A stretch of DNA of 39,386 nt from an uncultured Pirellula sp. (GTDB lineage: Bacteria > Planctomycetota > Planctomycetia > Pirellulales > Pirellulaceae), in contig CAITIE010000110.1 in the NCBI GenBank assembly GCA_903892355.1, positions 1-39,386 on the forward strand, written 5' to 3'. The position numbers and the translations under genes were made by a program. The notes below the pieces were generated by a model that saw nothing but the letters and a program-made list of their open reading frames with translations, was not told the origin of the DNA and made no database searches. Positions 9,409 to 18,065 of the stretch are shown here, one piece after another (the first letter of the stretch is position 1; each line of letters opens with the position of its first letter).

Positions 9409-9921
9409 CTAGGCTGGAGCGATTTCCACCGAAACGATTTCGATCGCTTCGCTTGGAACATCGCTATGGCCGGATCGTCGCGTCGTTTCGACTTGCTCGA
9501 TATCATCGATCACCTCGGTACCTGAAGTGACTCGGCCAAAGACGCAGTAGCCAACGCCGTCTTGCGAGCTCTTCTTATCGAGGAAGCCGTTGTCCTTGGT
9601 GTTGATAAAGAACTGGCTGGTGGCGCTGTCGGGCACGCTCGTTCGAGCCATCGCGATCGAGTACTTGAGATTCCCCAGGCCGTTGGTCGATTCGTTCTTG
9701 ATCGGTTTCTTGGTACCCTTTTGCTTCATGTCTGGGGTAAAGCCACCACCTTGGATCATGAAGCCCGGGATCACGCGGTGGAAAATGGTGCCGTTGTAGT
9801 GGCCCTCTTTTGCGTAGGAGAGGAAATTCTCCACGGTGATGGGAGCCGCTTCCGCATCCAACTCGATCGTGATGTCACCTTTGTTCGTTTTCATGACGAC
9901 GGAAGTATGCGAAGCTGGCAT
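9409..9921 (-). CDS. Cyclophilin-type peptidyl-prolyl cis-trans isomerase
   Basis: The 170-residue protein is a single cyclophilin domain that catalyses proline isomerisation during folding. The family core is plain: FHRVIPGFMIQGGGFT with the catalytic arginine, then SIAMARTSVPDSATSQFFIN and the closing GYCVFGRVTSG. No signal peptide is seen, so it should be cytosolic (PpiB-like). The tail ending in EAIEIVSVEIAPA is typical. It lies 97 bp before the permease on the same strand. A shared transcript is possible but nothing suggests a functional link. Confidence 0.95.
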   Translation of the reverse strand: MPASHTSVVMKTNKGDITIELDAEAAPITVENFLSYAKEGHYNGTIFHRVIPGFMIQGGGFTPDMKQKGTKKPIKNESTNGLGNLKYSIAMARTSVPDSATSQFFINTKDNGFLDKKSSQDGVGYCVFGRVTSGTEVIDDIEQVETTRRSGHSDVPSEAIEIVSVEIAPA

Positions 9922-10088
9922 GGTTTTAGGCTTTCGTAAGGTTGGCGGAAAAGGAAGGATGGCTTAGGTGCAACGAATCGGTCGAGTTTACCATAAAACC
10001 TACGAATGCCGAGAACCAATTCGATTGGAATCCATGAGAGGGGATGCCGTGTGTTGTCGTAGCACGAGCACAGAAATGGTAGAGCAAG

Positions 10089-10883
10089 TTAATCTTGGGT
10101 GTGCAAACCGCACTCGGTTTTTCCTGTCCCACTCCATCGCCCAGCCCGTTCGTCTTCCCCGGAGAGGACAGCGCGTGTGCATGGCCAGCAGCCGATGCTG
10201 GTGTACCCGGCGTCGTGGAGTGGGTTGTAGGGGATATCGTTCTTGACGATCCGATCCCAGACCTGTTTTTTGGTCCAGTTGGCTAGTGGGCTGACTTTGA
10301 CCAAGTGGAATTTGCGGTCCCAACCGATGATGCTGGCCATGGCACGATCGGGGCTCTGGTCGCGACGGATCGCACTGGCCCACGCATACTTGCCCCGAGC
10401 CGCTCGCTTGAGCACCGAAAGCTTACGATCGCCGCAGCAACGGTTCGGATCGGTTTTATAAAGTGGCCCACCGTGGAGGGCTTCGTACTCGACGACGGTC
10501 AGTTCCGGACGCATCAGCTCCACTTCGATCCGGTACTTTTCAGCGACTCGATCGCGCAAGGCCAGTGTCTCCGCAAATTGGTAACCCGTATCCAAGTTGA
10601 ACACCGGTGTTCTAGGAGAAACCCGCGACAGCATTTCAAGGATCACCATCCCTTCGGGACCGAATGCCGTGGCCATGGTGAAGCGATTCCCGTACCTGGA
10701 TGCTGCCCACTCAAGGATCGTTTCAGGCTCTGCCGATTCGAAGGATTGGCTGATCGCTGCCAAATCTTCCAAAACCTCAGGCGTTGGAAGAAGGGGTGGA
10801 TCTGCGGCTTGTGAACCTATCAATTCTTGAGGTTCCATCAGTTTTCCTTCACCATCACCCTTCGGATCATTCGAATTGGTCAT
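10089..10883 (-). CDS. cysH: Assimilatory adenylyl-sulfate/PAPS reductase (CysH type)
   Basis: CysH reduces activated sulfate (APS or PAPS) to sulfite in sulfate assimilation. From the ATG at 10883 the protein has 264 residues. It has a PP-loop domain with TMATAFGPEGMVIL and VFNLDTGYQF, and a C-terminal KTECGLH with the catalytic Cys258. Cys149, Cys150, Cys232 and Cys235 (CCGDRK and GCWPC) form the [4Fe-4S] site. This cysteine set is characteristic of enzymes using APS, although some PAPS-using forms keep it. The frame extends 56 codons upstream, but that stretch reads unlike the family and is not favoured. No other cys genes lie in the window. Confidence 0.93.
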   Translation of the reverse strand: MTNSNDPKGDGEGKLMEPQELIGSQAADPPLLPTPEVLEDLAAISQSFESAEPETILEWAASRYGNRFTMATAFGPEGMVILEMLSRVSPRTPVFNLDTGYQFAETLALRDRVAEKYRIEVELMRPELTVVEYEALHGGPLYKTDPNRCCGDRKLSVLKRAARGKYAWASAIRRDQSPDRAMASIIGWDRKFHLVKVSPLANWTKKQVWDRIVKNDIPYNPLHDAGYTSIGCWPCTRAVLSGEDERAGRWSGTGKTECGLHTQD

Positions 10884-10989
10884 GGTGTACGCGAAACAAG
10901 GTCCATGCGTCGTGATGAAAATGGGATGATCCCTGGAAAAACCGCGGGAAAGCTGGTGAAATAATACAGGAGGCATCAGCAGGGTCAAG

Positions 10990-11013
10990 AATCCCACGGC
11001 CCTACGTGGGATT
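10990..11013. promoter_or_regulatory. Perfect 9-bp palindrome in the cysH/fmdB divergent spacer
   Basis: AATCCCACG (10990-10998) and CGTGGGATT (11005-11013) are perfect reverse complements around a 6-base gap. They lie about 107 bp upstream of the cysH ATG and 73 bp upstream of the fmdB ATG. The position between divergent starts suits an operator or a leader hairpin. No T-run follows, so a terminator is less likely. Confidence 0.45.
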
Positions 11014-11085
11014 TCGAAACATGGATGATACCCCCAGTCGAGCATCCACATCAGAAATGCTTCTTCTCACCAAGGGAGTTCGAAA

Positions 11086-11598
11086 ATGCCAATCTACGAA
11101 TACTATTGCCCACCCTGCCACACGATTTACAGCTTCCTGGCACGTTCGATGGCATTGCCAACATCACCCAAATGCCCCAAGTGCGGCCAGAAAAAGCTTG
11201 AGAAGAAAATCTCCCGATTCGCGATCTCCAAAGGTCTGGTAGAACCGACGAGCGATGGAAGCGACCCCTTTGAAAACGTCGACGAATCCAAAATGGAGCA
11301 GCTGATGGAGGAGATGGCGCCTCATATGGACGACGAAGGTCCCGAGGATCCTCGCCAAATGGCAGCCCTCATGAAAAAGATGTTCGATCTAACGGGGGCG
11401 GAACCCAATGGTGCCATGCTCGAAGCGATGCGCCGGATGGAAGCGGGTGAAGACCCCGACAAAATCGACGAGGAAATGGGAGATGCCTTGGACGCCGAAG
11501 GAGACCCATTTGTGAAAGGTAGCGGAAAGTCGTCCAAGCGATTGCGGCGGTTGTTCGAAGCCCCCAACGTCGATCCTGAGTTGTACGAGCTGAATTAG
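11086..11598 (+). CDS. FmdB-family zinc-ribbon protein
   Basis: The 170 residues start with MPIYEYYCPPC, the hallmark of the FmdB/CxxC_CXXC_SSSS putative regulatory family. Cys8, Cys11, Cys30 and Cys33 form the zinc ribbon. After residue 60 the chain is acidic and rich in Asp, Glu and Met, ending in a basic patch KSSKRLRRLF. That tail is longer than in the usual 70-110 residue members. A good Shine-Dalgarno site, GGGAG at 11074-11078, sits 7 bases before the ATG. The family name comes from a gene near a formamidase regulon. No molecular function is firmly established. The stop codon overlaps that of the convergent histidine kinase gene. Confidence 0.9.
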   Translation: MPIYEYYCPPCHTIYSFLARSMALPTSPKCPKCGQKKLEKKISRFAISKGLVEPTSDGSDPFENVDESKMEQLMEEMAPHMDDEGPEDPRQMAALMKKMFDLTGAEPNGAMLEAMRRMEAGEDPDKIDEEMGDALDAEGDPFVKGSGKSSKRLRRLFEAPNVDPELYELN

Positions 11599-13295
11599 TG
11601 GGCCTGCGTCACAGGAATGGTCAGCGTTGCTTTGGCTCCCCTCGGAACACGATTCTCAAGCGTTAGTTTGCCACCCAACTGCTTGGCGAACCGGTGGCTG
11701 ATCGCGAGCCCCAGTCCAATACCATGGACGGTGTCGGCTGCTTGTTCCACGGATTTGGAGAATGGATTTCTCCACTTTGCCTTGGGTGCGAACCCGGGAC
11801 CGTGATCGAGCACGGAGATGTGAACCATGCGGTCCTGCGCGAAGGCTTGTATTTCAATGGCTCGCTCCTCGCAATCGCGCGCGTACTTGCTCGCATTGTC
11901 GACGAGATTCACCAAGATCTGTTCGAGGATAGACGGGTCCACGGCGATGCAGCTGTCCCATGCGCTGGAATCGGTTATCGCTAGATGCATGTTGAATCGC
12001 TCGGCCAAAGAATCGAGCCTAGGTTCAATGCGATCGAGCATTGAGCGAATCGATGCAGTCTCGGAGGATCGACTGGATCGTCCACCTTCGAGCCTTGCAA
12101 AAGCAAAGACATTCTCGACCAAATGCCCGATGCGTTCGACTTCGTTCTGCAGAGTAGCAAGGTACGATTGGCGCGTTGCCTCGTCCCGTATCATTCCACT
12201 GTGGAGCATTTCCGTATAGAGCTGCAGCGTTGTCAACGGAGTGCGCAACTCGTGCGTCACCGCGGCCACAAACGCTTCGCGCCGTTCGCTCAATCGGAGA
12301 ACCCCAGCTAACAAGAGTCCGGTGAGTACGGCGGTGGTCAAGATTCCTATCCAACCGATGATCAGCACGAATGATACCGACAGCCCGCGATCCGCGGTGG
12401 GGGCTTGGAACTCTCCGACCACCGTTCCTGGAACCATGATGCATGGAATGGAGATGAGCATGTCGGGACTGCTTTGAGCTGCGACGTTTTCGATGGGACG
12501 AAAGTCACATTCAGGAAGAAGATCCTGGACCGCGCGGTTCATTGCGCGGCGCAGCGCGACCCAATCGACCACCCAGCCTTCGAATTGCGTTGGCACGGAG
12601 CTGTTTTGGCGAACCAGCAGCAAATTTCCTTGATGCCATACCGGGGTGAACGGTTGCGGTACATCGGCAGGTGGGATCAGTGCGTTGTTGCCCATCAGCA
12701 ACCGATTGCCTCGATCGTAATTCTGAACGCGTTGACTGAACTCGTTCGCAGCGAGTACTCGGTTTTGCTGGTTGCTAAAACCATCGAGCTTGGCCGTCGC
12801 ATCGGCCACAAGCGTAGGGGAATCTGCGGGCAGGTTCGAGCGAAACCGACTAAACTCCCGCATCTTGTTGAGCACAATCGACGGTTCCACCCATTCTCCC
12901 TCGAGTAGGACTGGCTCATTGGCAGGCAATTCCCATCGGAAGGAACTCCGATGAGGGATCGCTGAAAGGACCGTTTCCGTCTCGGTTGGCGAGCCCGCTG
13001 TGTTGGACTGCGGCACTGCCTTCCGGTCGTTTTCCGACAGGTTGTTTGGTTTGTCCTCCGACAATGGGATAGGGGAAAGGGCTTCTTGCGCGATGAGTGG
13101 AGTCAAGAGAGTATCGAGTCTCCAGAGACTGAGCCGCAGGCCTTCCTCGATGGCCGCAGCGTGGCGGGCTTCGCGTTCCGCTTGATCCAAACGAATGACG
13201 GATCTGCCTAGCCATAGGACGGCCGCAAAAGCGAGGCTCCAAAGGGCGGCAAAGGCGATCCATAACCATAACCGTCGCAGGTAGGCTCGCTTCAT
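11595..13295 (-). CDS. Membrane sensor histidine kinase
   Basis: The 566-residue sensor has a transmembrane helix at about 10-30, a long extracytoplasmic region of about 275 residues that matches no sensor domain I know, and a second helix at about 307-334. The kinase core follows. The phospho-accepting His348 lies in AFVAAVTHELRTPL, the N box in EQILVNLVDNASKYA (458-472), and the G boxes in DHGPGF (497-502) and GIGLGLAI (525-532). No HAMP domain is obvious, since the H box follows the second helix almost at once. The gene overlaps the upstream response regulator gene by 4 bp (ATGA), so the two form a pair. The stimulus is unknown. Confidence 0.94.
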   Translation of the reverse strand: MKRAYLRRLWLWIAFAALWSLAFAAVLWLGRSVIRLDQAEREARHAAAIEEGLRLSLWRLDTLLTPLIAQEALSPIPLSEDKPNNLSENDRKAVPQSNTAGSPTETETVLSAIPHRSSFRWELPANEPVLLEGEWVEPSIVLNKMREFSRFRSNLPADSPTLVADATAKLDGFSNQQNRVLAANEFSQRVQNYDRGNRLLMGNNALIPPADVPQPFTPVWHQGNLLLVRQNSSVPTQFEGWVVDWVALRRAMNRAVQDLLPECDFRPIENVAAQSSPDMLISIPCIMVPGTVVGEFQAPTADRGLSVSFVLIIGWIGILTTAVLTGLLLAGVLRLSERREAFVAAVTHELRTPLTTLQLYTEMLHSGMIRDEATRQSYLATLQNEVERIGHLVENVFAFARLEGGRSSRSSETASIRSMLDRIEPRLDSLAERFNMHLAITDSSAWDSCIAVDPSILEQILVNLVDNASKYARDCEERAIEIQAFAQDRMVHISVLDHGPGFAPKAKWRNPFSKSVEQAADTVHGIGLGLAISHRFAKQLGGKLTLENRVPRGAKATLTIPVTQAH

Positions 13296-14023
13296 GGGGT
13301 GTCACCGATCGGAGATGCTTCCTTCGGATGCGACTGAAACATGTAGCCTTTTCCACGGACGGTCAGCAAGACCGCAGGCTCGCTGCTGGTATCTCCCAGT
13401 TTTTCACGCAATCGAGCAATATGCATATCGATGGTGCGAGTGCTGAATCCATTGGGTTTCAATCGCCAAACATTTTGTAGGATTTCGTCGCGCGAGATCG
13501 CTCGGCCGCGATGCTGCACGAGGTATTGCAATAACTCCGCTTCACGCTCGGAGAGAGAATCGCGGCGCTGGTCCTCGCAGTAGATCTCACGCCGCTCAAA
13601 ATCGATTTGACCACCGCAATACGCAATCGAAGAAATGACTTGCGGCCTCTGTGGGGAGCGACGCAGAACGGCTTCGATGCGAGCCAGCAGTTCCTTGATA
13701 CTGAACGGTTTTACCACATAATCATCGGCACCTTCGCGGAGCCCGTCGACCCGATCGGTTTCATTGCCACACGCGGTAACGATAATCACCGGTACGGTCG
13801 AGTGGGCGCGGCGTATCTGCCGAAGCACTTTCCAGCCATCACCCCTTGGAAGAACGAGATCCAAAAGGACTAAGTTAGGATTCCCTTGCTGCGCTTTTGC
13901 CCAACCCTCTTCCGCGCGATCGGTTTGGTCCACCTCGTAACCCGAGATGGTTAGCGCATCGACAACCGCGCGCCGAATCGCGGCATCATCTTCAATCACC
14001 AAGATTCGTTTGCGGTCCAACAT
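13292..14023 (-). CDS. OmpR/PhoB-type response regulator
   Basis: Starting at the ATG 14023 (MLDRKRILVIEDD), the 243 residues form a receiver domain and a winged-helix DNA-binding domain. The acidic pair E11/D12, phospho-acceptor Asp55 (LVLLDLVLP), Thr83 and Lys105 (VVKPFS) are all present. The effector part has RAISRDEILQNVW, TRTIDMHIARLREKLG and VRGKGYMF, all typical of PhoB-like regulators. The open frame runs 39 codons further upstream into the spacer, but that stretch does not resemble a receiver domain. It is the partner of the overlapping histidine kinase. The DUF4139-like gene 67 bp upstream on the same strand may share the transcript or be a target. Confidence 0.94.
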   Translation of the reverse strand: MLDRKRILVIEDDAAIRRAVVDALTISGYEVDQTDRAEEGWAKAQQGNPNLVLLDLVLPRGDGWKVLRQIRRAHSTVPVIIVTACGNETDRVDGLREGADDYVVKPFSIKELLARIEAVLRRSPQRPQVISSIAYCGGQIDFERREIYCEDQRRDSLSEREAELLQYLVQHRGRAISRDEILQNVWRLKPNGFSTRTIDMHIARLREKLGDTSSEPAVLLTVRGKGYMFQSHPKEASPIGDTP

Positions 14024-14090
14024 GGCACCCAAGGAATAGTCGATATCTTTTGTCGGACGGTTCCACTGGTTAGCTGGACCACAAAAACCG

Positions 14091-15695
14091 TTAGTTGGAA
14101 GGTACAAACCGCTCAAAGCGATACTCCAAATCATACTCAACTCCCGGATCCAGCGTCAGGTTCCATTCGATAGTGCCGCTTCGTTCGAGCAGTCGGAGTT
14201 TCTCGGAATCCACTGCGAGCACGCCATTCTCGCTCGCAAAAATCGGCTTGCCGAAGACGTTTTTTCGGACCCGAATTTGGACCGGTGATCGCTCGTAACT
14301 TTTGAGCTTCAAGTGCCCACCGACCGTCACCAAATCGAAAAATTGATTCGGCTGCGGCTCATGGGACTTGAGCTTGCGATCCACTTCCGATTCCGTGATC
14401 TGCTTGGCAATATTGATCGCGGTAGTGACAGTCAGCTCCCCTCGCCCGTTGACCGGTGTGTATCTCAGCACATCCTCGCTCAAGGGTTGGGACCCGAAAA
14501 GGGCCAAGCAAGGGCCGGTGGTCCACGGTGTGGTCGTATTGTTGAAAAGAGACAATCGGTGCTCGATATCGCTCCCAGTATTCCACTGGTAAGTGTGGCT
14601 ATAGCGAATCTTCTTTGTCATCAAGGTAACCACGGCGCGCTCTCCTCGTCGAACAGTTACGCGGCTCTTCGTATAGACGCTGTAGTCGCCTGAGCCGACC
14701 GACTCCGACGGAGGCAATTGATTCATGATCGATGCGAACGCAGCATTCGGCTCGTTCGGGTTCGTCCCAGAAACGACGTCGTTGTTTTGTAGGGAGTTGC
14801 CATAATTATTGGCGATCGCCGCTCGATTCATGACCTGCGACATCACTTGTTGCGGAACACCCACACCGGGCATCGCCGTACCGAGGGTTCGGATGGTGTG
14901 TCCGACTGCCAATGGGGTAAGTAGCTCCGAGTGGACGAAATGAGGAACCCCAACCACGAAGTTCACATCGCAGTCGATCAAATCCTCTGCTTCGTTGACC
15001 AACGTGCCACGCAGTGTCAACTCCGCCGTCTCCTCATCGATCAGCTTGAGCGTGTATTCGGGGATCCAGACGATGCCGCTTCGGAGATACGCCATGTTCA
15101 ATGAAACTTTTTCAGCCGGAGCGCCTTGGTCACCCAGCACGTGAAATCTCAGCGGAAGCGTCGCTCGCTGCATCGATTGGATCGACTGCAAAGCAATCGC
15201 CGCGGCTGTCTTCCCTTGCTGGAGCACCACGTAGCCCCCACTGATCGCCTTGACCACCCCGGTCGCCTCCAATTCCTCGTTGCCATCGCTGTACTTGAGC
15301 TTGACCGACGTCGCTAGCGCCGACTCAAGTGCGCGTTGCTTGAGTACGAAGTCGTTTTTTTGCTCCAGGCCATCAAAGCGAGTAAGCTCCCCTTCGCCGA
15401 TCCCTACGATGTCGACCAGTTGCTGAGGGTTTTGAGCGTATATTGCTAGCGTCCCAAAAGCGGCTGGAGGGAGGTCAGCGGCATGACCCCATCCATCGCG
15501 CAAAGAAACGTCTCCTTCGCGAGTAAAAAAACCATACCCATTCTTAAACACGGAGACCGACTTGGTTTTGGGTTTCCAAACGTAGGGGTTGGATACTGCC
15601 TCGTCATCCGTACCGAAAACTTTCGTCCCCGACGACGCGAGACTCAAGCCAAATGTAAAGCCCATCAGAAGCATAGCTATCTTCAAAAATTTCAT
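14091..15695 (-). CDS. Exported DUF4139-like protein of unknown function
   Basis: The 534-residue protein begins with a signal peptide (MKFLKIAMLLMGFTFGLSL). The body resembles DUF4139 proteins: an early VSVFKNGYGFFTREGDVSL strand and a central core with YLRSGIVWIPEYTLKLID and ELTLRGTLVNEAEDLIDCDV, followed by beta-rich segments. A low-complexity Asn/Ala linker lies around residues 290-330. No catalytic residues are recognised. It sits upstream of the two-component pair, on the same strand and 67 bp away. It could therefore be sensed by, or be co-expressed with, that system, which is inference from position only. Confidence 0.75.
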   Translation of the reverse strand: MKFLKIAMLLMGFTFGLSLASSGTKVFGTDDEAVSNPYVWKPKTKSVSVFKNGYGFFTREGDVSLRDGWGHAADLPPAAFGTLAIYAQNPQQLVDIVGIGEGELTRFDGLEQKNDFVLKQRALESALATSVKLKYSDGNEELEATGVVKAISGGYVVLQQGKTAAAIALQSIQSMQRATLPLRFHVLGDQGAPAEKVSLNMAYLRSGIVWIPEYTLKLIDEETAELTLRGTLVNEAEDLIDCDVNFVVGVPHFVHSELLTPLAVGHTIRTLGTAMPGVGVPQQVMSQVMNRAAIANNYGNSLQNNDVVSGTNPNEPNAAFASIMNQLPPSESVGSGDYSVYTKSRVTVRRGERAVVTLMTKKIRYSHTYQWNTGSDIEHRLSLFNNTTTPWTTGPCLALFGSQPLSEDVLRYTPVNGRGELTVTTAINIAKQITESEVDRKLKSHEPQPNQFFDLVTVGGHLKLKSYERSPVQIRVRKNVFGKPIFASENGVLAVDSEKLRLLERSGTIEWNLTLDPGVEYDLEYRFERFVPSN

Positions 15696-15976
15696 CGTAT
15701 TCAGATCCTAGGGAAGAAGGTATTCGTGCTGTGGCGTTATTGGAGGCGTTGCGTTTCCATGAATTTTATCCCTGACCAATCAGCGTCTTGTAACAGCTTG
15801 GTAACAACCCACGGCCGAGCGACTTGCTAGCAAATCGAATCTTTCCCAGTTTCACATCCTGACCTTGACGCAATGGGGTGGGTTTTGCGATACCCGGCGG
15901 CTTAGCTGCAGCGTCTCCACTGGGGGTGTGCCGCTCGTTTGCCGAAACTATTCCCGCAAGCTAAAGCGCAACGTTC

Positions 15977-17935
15977 ATGAAGTCCTTTTGGAATGCGATC
16001 CACGACTCGCTTCACCACACGCCTGCCATCATCCTTGCAACACTTTGCTCGGTAGGAATTGCGTTTTTGTGGGGATCCAACATCGGTGCTCTCTACCCGG
16101 TCGTGGAGATGACGCTCAACGGGGAGTCGATTCAAAGTTGGCTGGAAAAGGGAGTGCAGGGATCGGATGCGCAAATTGTGAGACTTCACCAAGAGCTCCA
16201 AGATGCCCCTGTTCGGTTCAAAGATCGACATGCCTCGGAACTCGCCAGCGAAGAAAATCGCATCAAGCGATTGATCGCCGGACAAGAATCGTCGCGTTCA
16301 TGGAGGCAGTGGACCGTGCAGCTCGCCGATCGCTTTCTCCCCCGAGACCCCTTCCAAACCATCTGCTGGATCATGGGGATTTTGATCGTATCGACGCTCG
16401 TCAAGCACATGCTGATGCTGACTAACGACATGATCATCGGGCACGTATCGACCAGCATCGTTCGCGATTTGCGCATGCGAGTCTTTGACTCTGCGTTGAA
16501 AATGGATAGGCAATCGTATCAGGTGTATGGGACCAGCGGATTGCTGGCGGCGATCACCAGCGCTGCCGATGGTCTTACCGCGGGGTTGATTCATCTATTT
16601 GGGGCCGCAGTCCGTGAACCGCTTCGAATCGCATCCTGCTTGATCATGGCTAGCTTGATCAACTGGAGATTGCTTCTTCTCTCGTTGGTTTTGGCCCCGT
16701 TGCTAGTCGCTATCATCGTTTACTTCAATCGTCGTATTCGAGGCGTAGCGAACTCGATCCTCTCACGCAACGCGGGGTTCCATGAAGTGCTCCTGGAGGC
16801 TCTCAGTAATATTTTCACGGTACAAGCCTTCACGATGGAGAAGTACGAACGGCAGCGTTTCAGCGATTGCACCGGCGATATGCGACGCATTGGACTGCGC
16901 ATGATTTTCTGGACTGGGGTTGGCAAGCCGTTCACGGAATTGGTCGGAGTCGGAATGGTTGCCATCACCGTCTGCGCAGGAGCGTATTTGGTCGTGAACA
17001 AGCAGACGCATTTGTTTTTCTTGCGAGTCTGCGACAGCCCTATGTCGGTTACCGATTTGCTGATCTTCTTCGGATTGCTGATCGGTGCCAGCGACCCGTT
17101 GCGAAAACTCTCGGGCGTGTCGGTGATGATCCATCAAGGGATCGCGTCGGCAAACTTGCTCTATGGGATTTTGAACACCAAACCCGTATTGGCCGAGCCG
17201 GAGGTTCCCAAGAAGATTGCGGGCAAACATCATCAACTCGCCCTTGAAGGGGTCGAGTTTCATTACCATCCCGATCAGCCCGTGCTGAAGGATGTTCGTC
17301 TTGAAGTCCCCTTTGGTAAAACTATCGCCATCCTGGGATCCAACGGGAGTGGCAAATCCACGCTGATCCAATTGCTGTGCCGATATTATGATCCCGTTCA
17401 AGGTCGGATCACGATGGATGGGATGGATCTTAAGGAATTGGCGCTATCGGATGTGCGACAACGGATCACCTTGGTGAGCCAAAGCACCGAATTGTTCAAC
17501 CGAACGGTTCTTGAGAATATCCAGTACGGGAGCCCTGATAGCACGCGTGAAGAGGCGGAGCAAGCGGCAAAGCTGGCTCATGCTCATGAGTTTATTATGG
17601 GTTCGCTCAATCAAGGTTACGATACGATCGTCGGTCAGTCGGGTCAGCGGCTCAGTGGCGGCCAACGGCAACGTCTGGCACTTGCACGAGCTATCCTGCG
17701 CAAGCCGGAATTATTGATCTTGGATGAATCGACCAGCCAAATCGATATGGCGAGCGAGCTGCAAATTCGAGAGACGTTGCAAGCCATGAAGGGGGAAATG
17801 ACGATCATCATCATTACCCACCGCGAGGCATTGATCGCGCTAGCGGATGATGTCTATACGATGAAGGCGGGTGTTTTGACCTGCGAAACGCAATCTGCGG
17901 AATCGGTTGGCAATCAGATCCCATCAGCCGCTTAA
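15977..17935 (+). CDS. Exporter-type ABC transporter, fused membrane and ATPase domains
   Basis: The 652-residue half-transporter has MsbA-like order: transmembrane domain, then ATPase. The ATPase has Walker A GSNGSGKST (454-462), signature LSGGQRQRLALARAIL from 559, Walker B LLILDE (579-584) and the switch His615 in IITH. It probably works as a homodimer exporting a lipid or other hydrophobic molecule. Unusually, helix 1 is followed by about 75 charged, helix-prone residues (about 42-118, including IQSWLEKGVQGSDAQIVRLH) before helix 2. Most exporters have only a short loop there. It stands alone between oppositely oriented genes. The substrate cannot be deduced. Confidence 0.93.
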   Translation: MKSFWNAIHDSLHHTPAIILATLCSVGIAFLWGSNIGALYPVVEMTLNGESIQSWLEKGVQGSDAQIVRLHQELQDAPVRFKDRHASELASEENRIKRLIAGQESSRSWRQWTVQLADRFLPRDPFQTICWIMGILIVSTLVKHMLMLTNDMIIGHVSTSIVRDLRMRVFDSALKMDRQSYQVYGTSGLLAAITSAADGLTAGLIHLFGAAVREPLRIASCLIMASLINWRLLLLSLVLAPLLVAIIVYFNRRIRGVANSILSRNAGFHEVLLEALSNIFTVQAFTMEKYERQRFSDCTGDMRRIGLRMIFWTGVGKPFTELVGVGMVAITVCAGAYLVVNKQTHLFFLRVCDSPMSVTDLLIFFGLLIGASDPLRKLSGVSVMIHQGIASANLLYGILNTKPVLAEPEVPKKIAGKHHQLALEGVEFHYHPDQPVLKDVRLEVPFGKTIAILGSNGSGKSTLIQLLCRYYDPVQGRITMDGMDLKELALSDVRQRITLVSQSTELFNRTVLENIQYGSPDSTREEAEQAAKLAHAHEFIMGSLNQGYDTIVGQSGQRLSGGQRQRLALARAILRKPELLILDESTSQIDMASELQIRETLQAMKGEMTIIIITHREALIALADDVYTMKAGVLTCETQSAESVGNQIPSAA

Positions 17936-18012
17936 AGGCGAGGTGCTAGTGGCTGATGTGAGCAGCAGGTCGCTAACCAGCGGTGTGTTGAACGCCACGA
18001 ATATCACGATCG

Positions 18013-18059
18013 TTGTCGCGGGTTGGGTCGTCCCGAACGACACCGACGGCTAGCGACAA
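18013..18059. terminator. Inverted repeats between convergent genes (possible bidirectional terminator)
   Basis: TTGTCGC (18013-18019) pairs with GCGACAA (18053-18059). Inside it GTCGT (18027-18031) pairs with ACGAC (18037-18041). The structure lies between the convergent ABC transporter and membrane-protein genes. There is no T-tract, so intrinsic termination is only a possibility. Confidence 0.3.
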
Positions 18060-18065
18060 AGTCCC

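Noticed and set aside
10884-11051. Longer cysH start adding 56 residues
   Set aside because: The added residues do not resemble the family, cross the divergent spacer and would include the palindrome region.
14024-14140. Upstream extension of the response regulator
   Set aside because: Receiver domains start a few residues before IEDD. The extension would run into the neighbouring gene and matches nothing.
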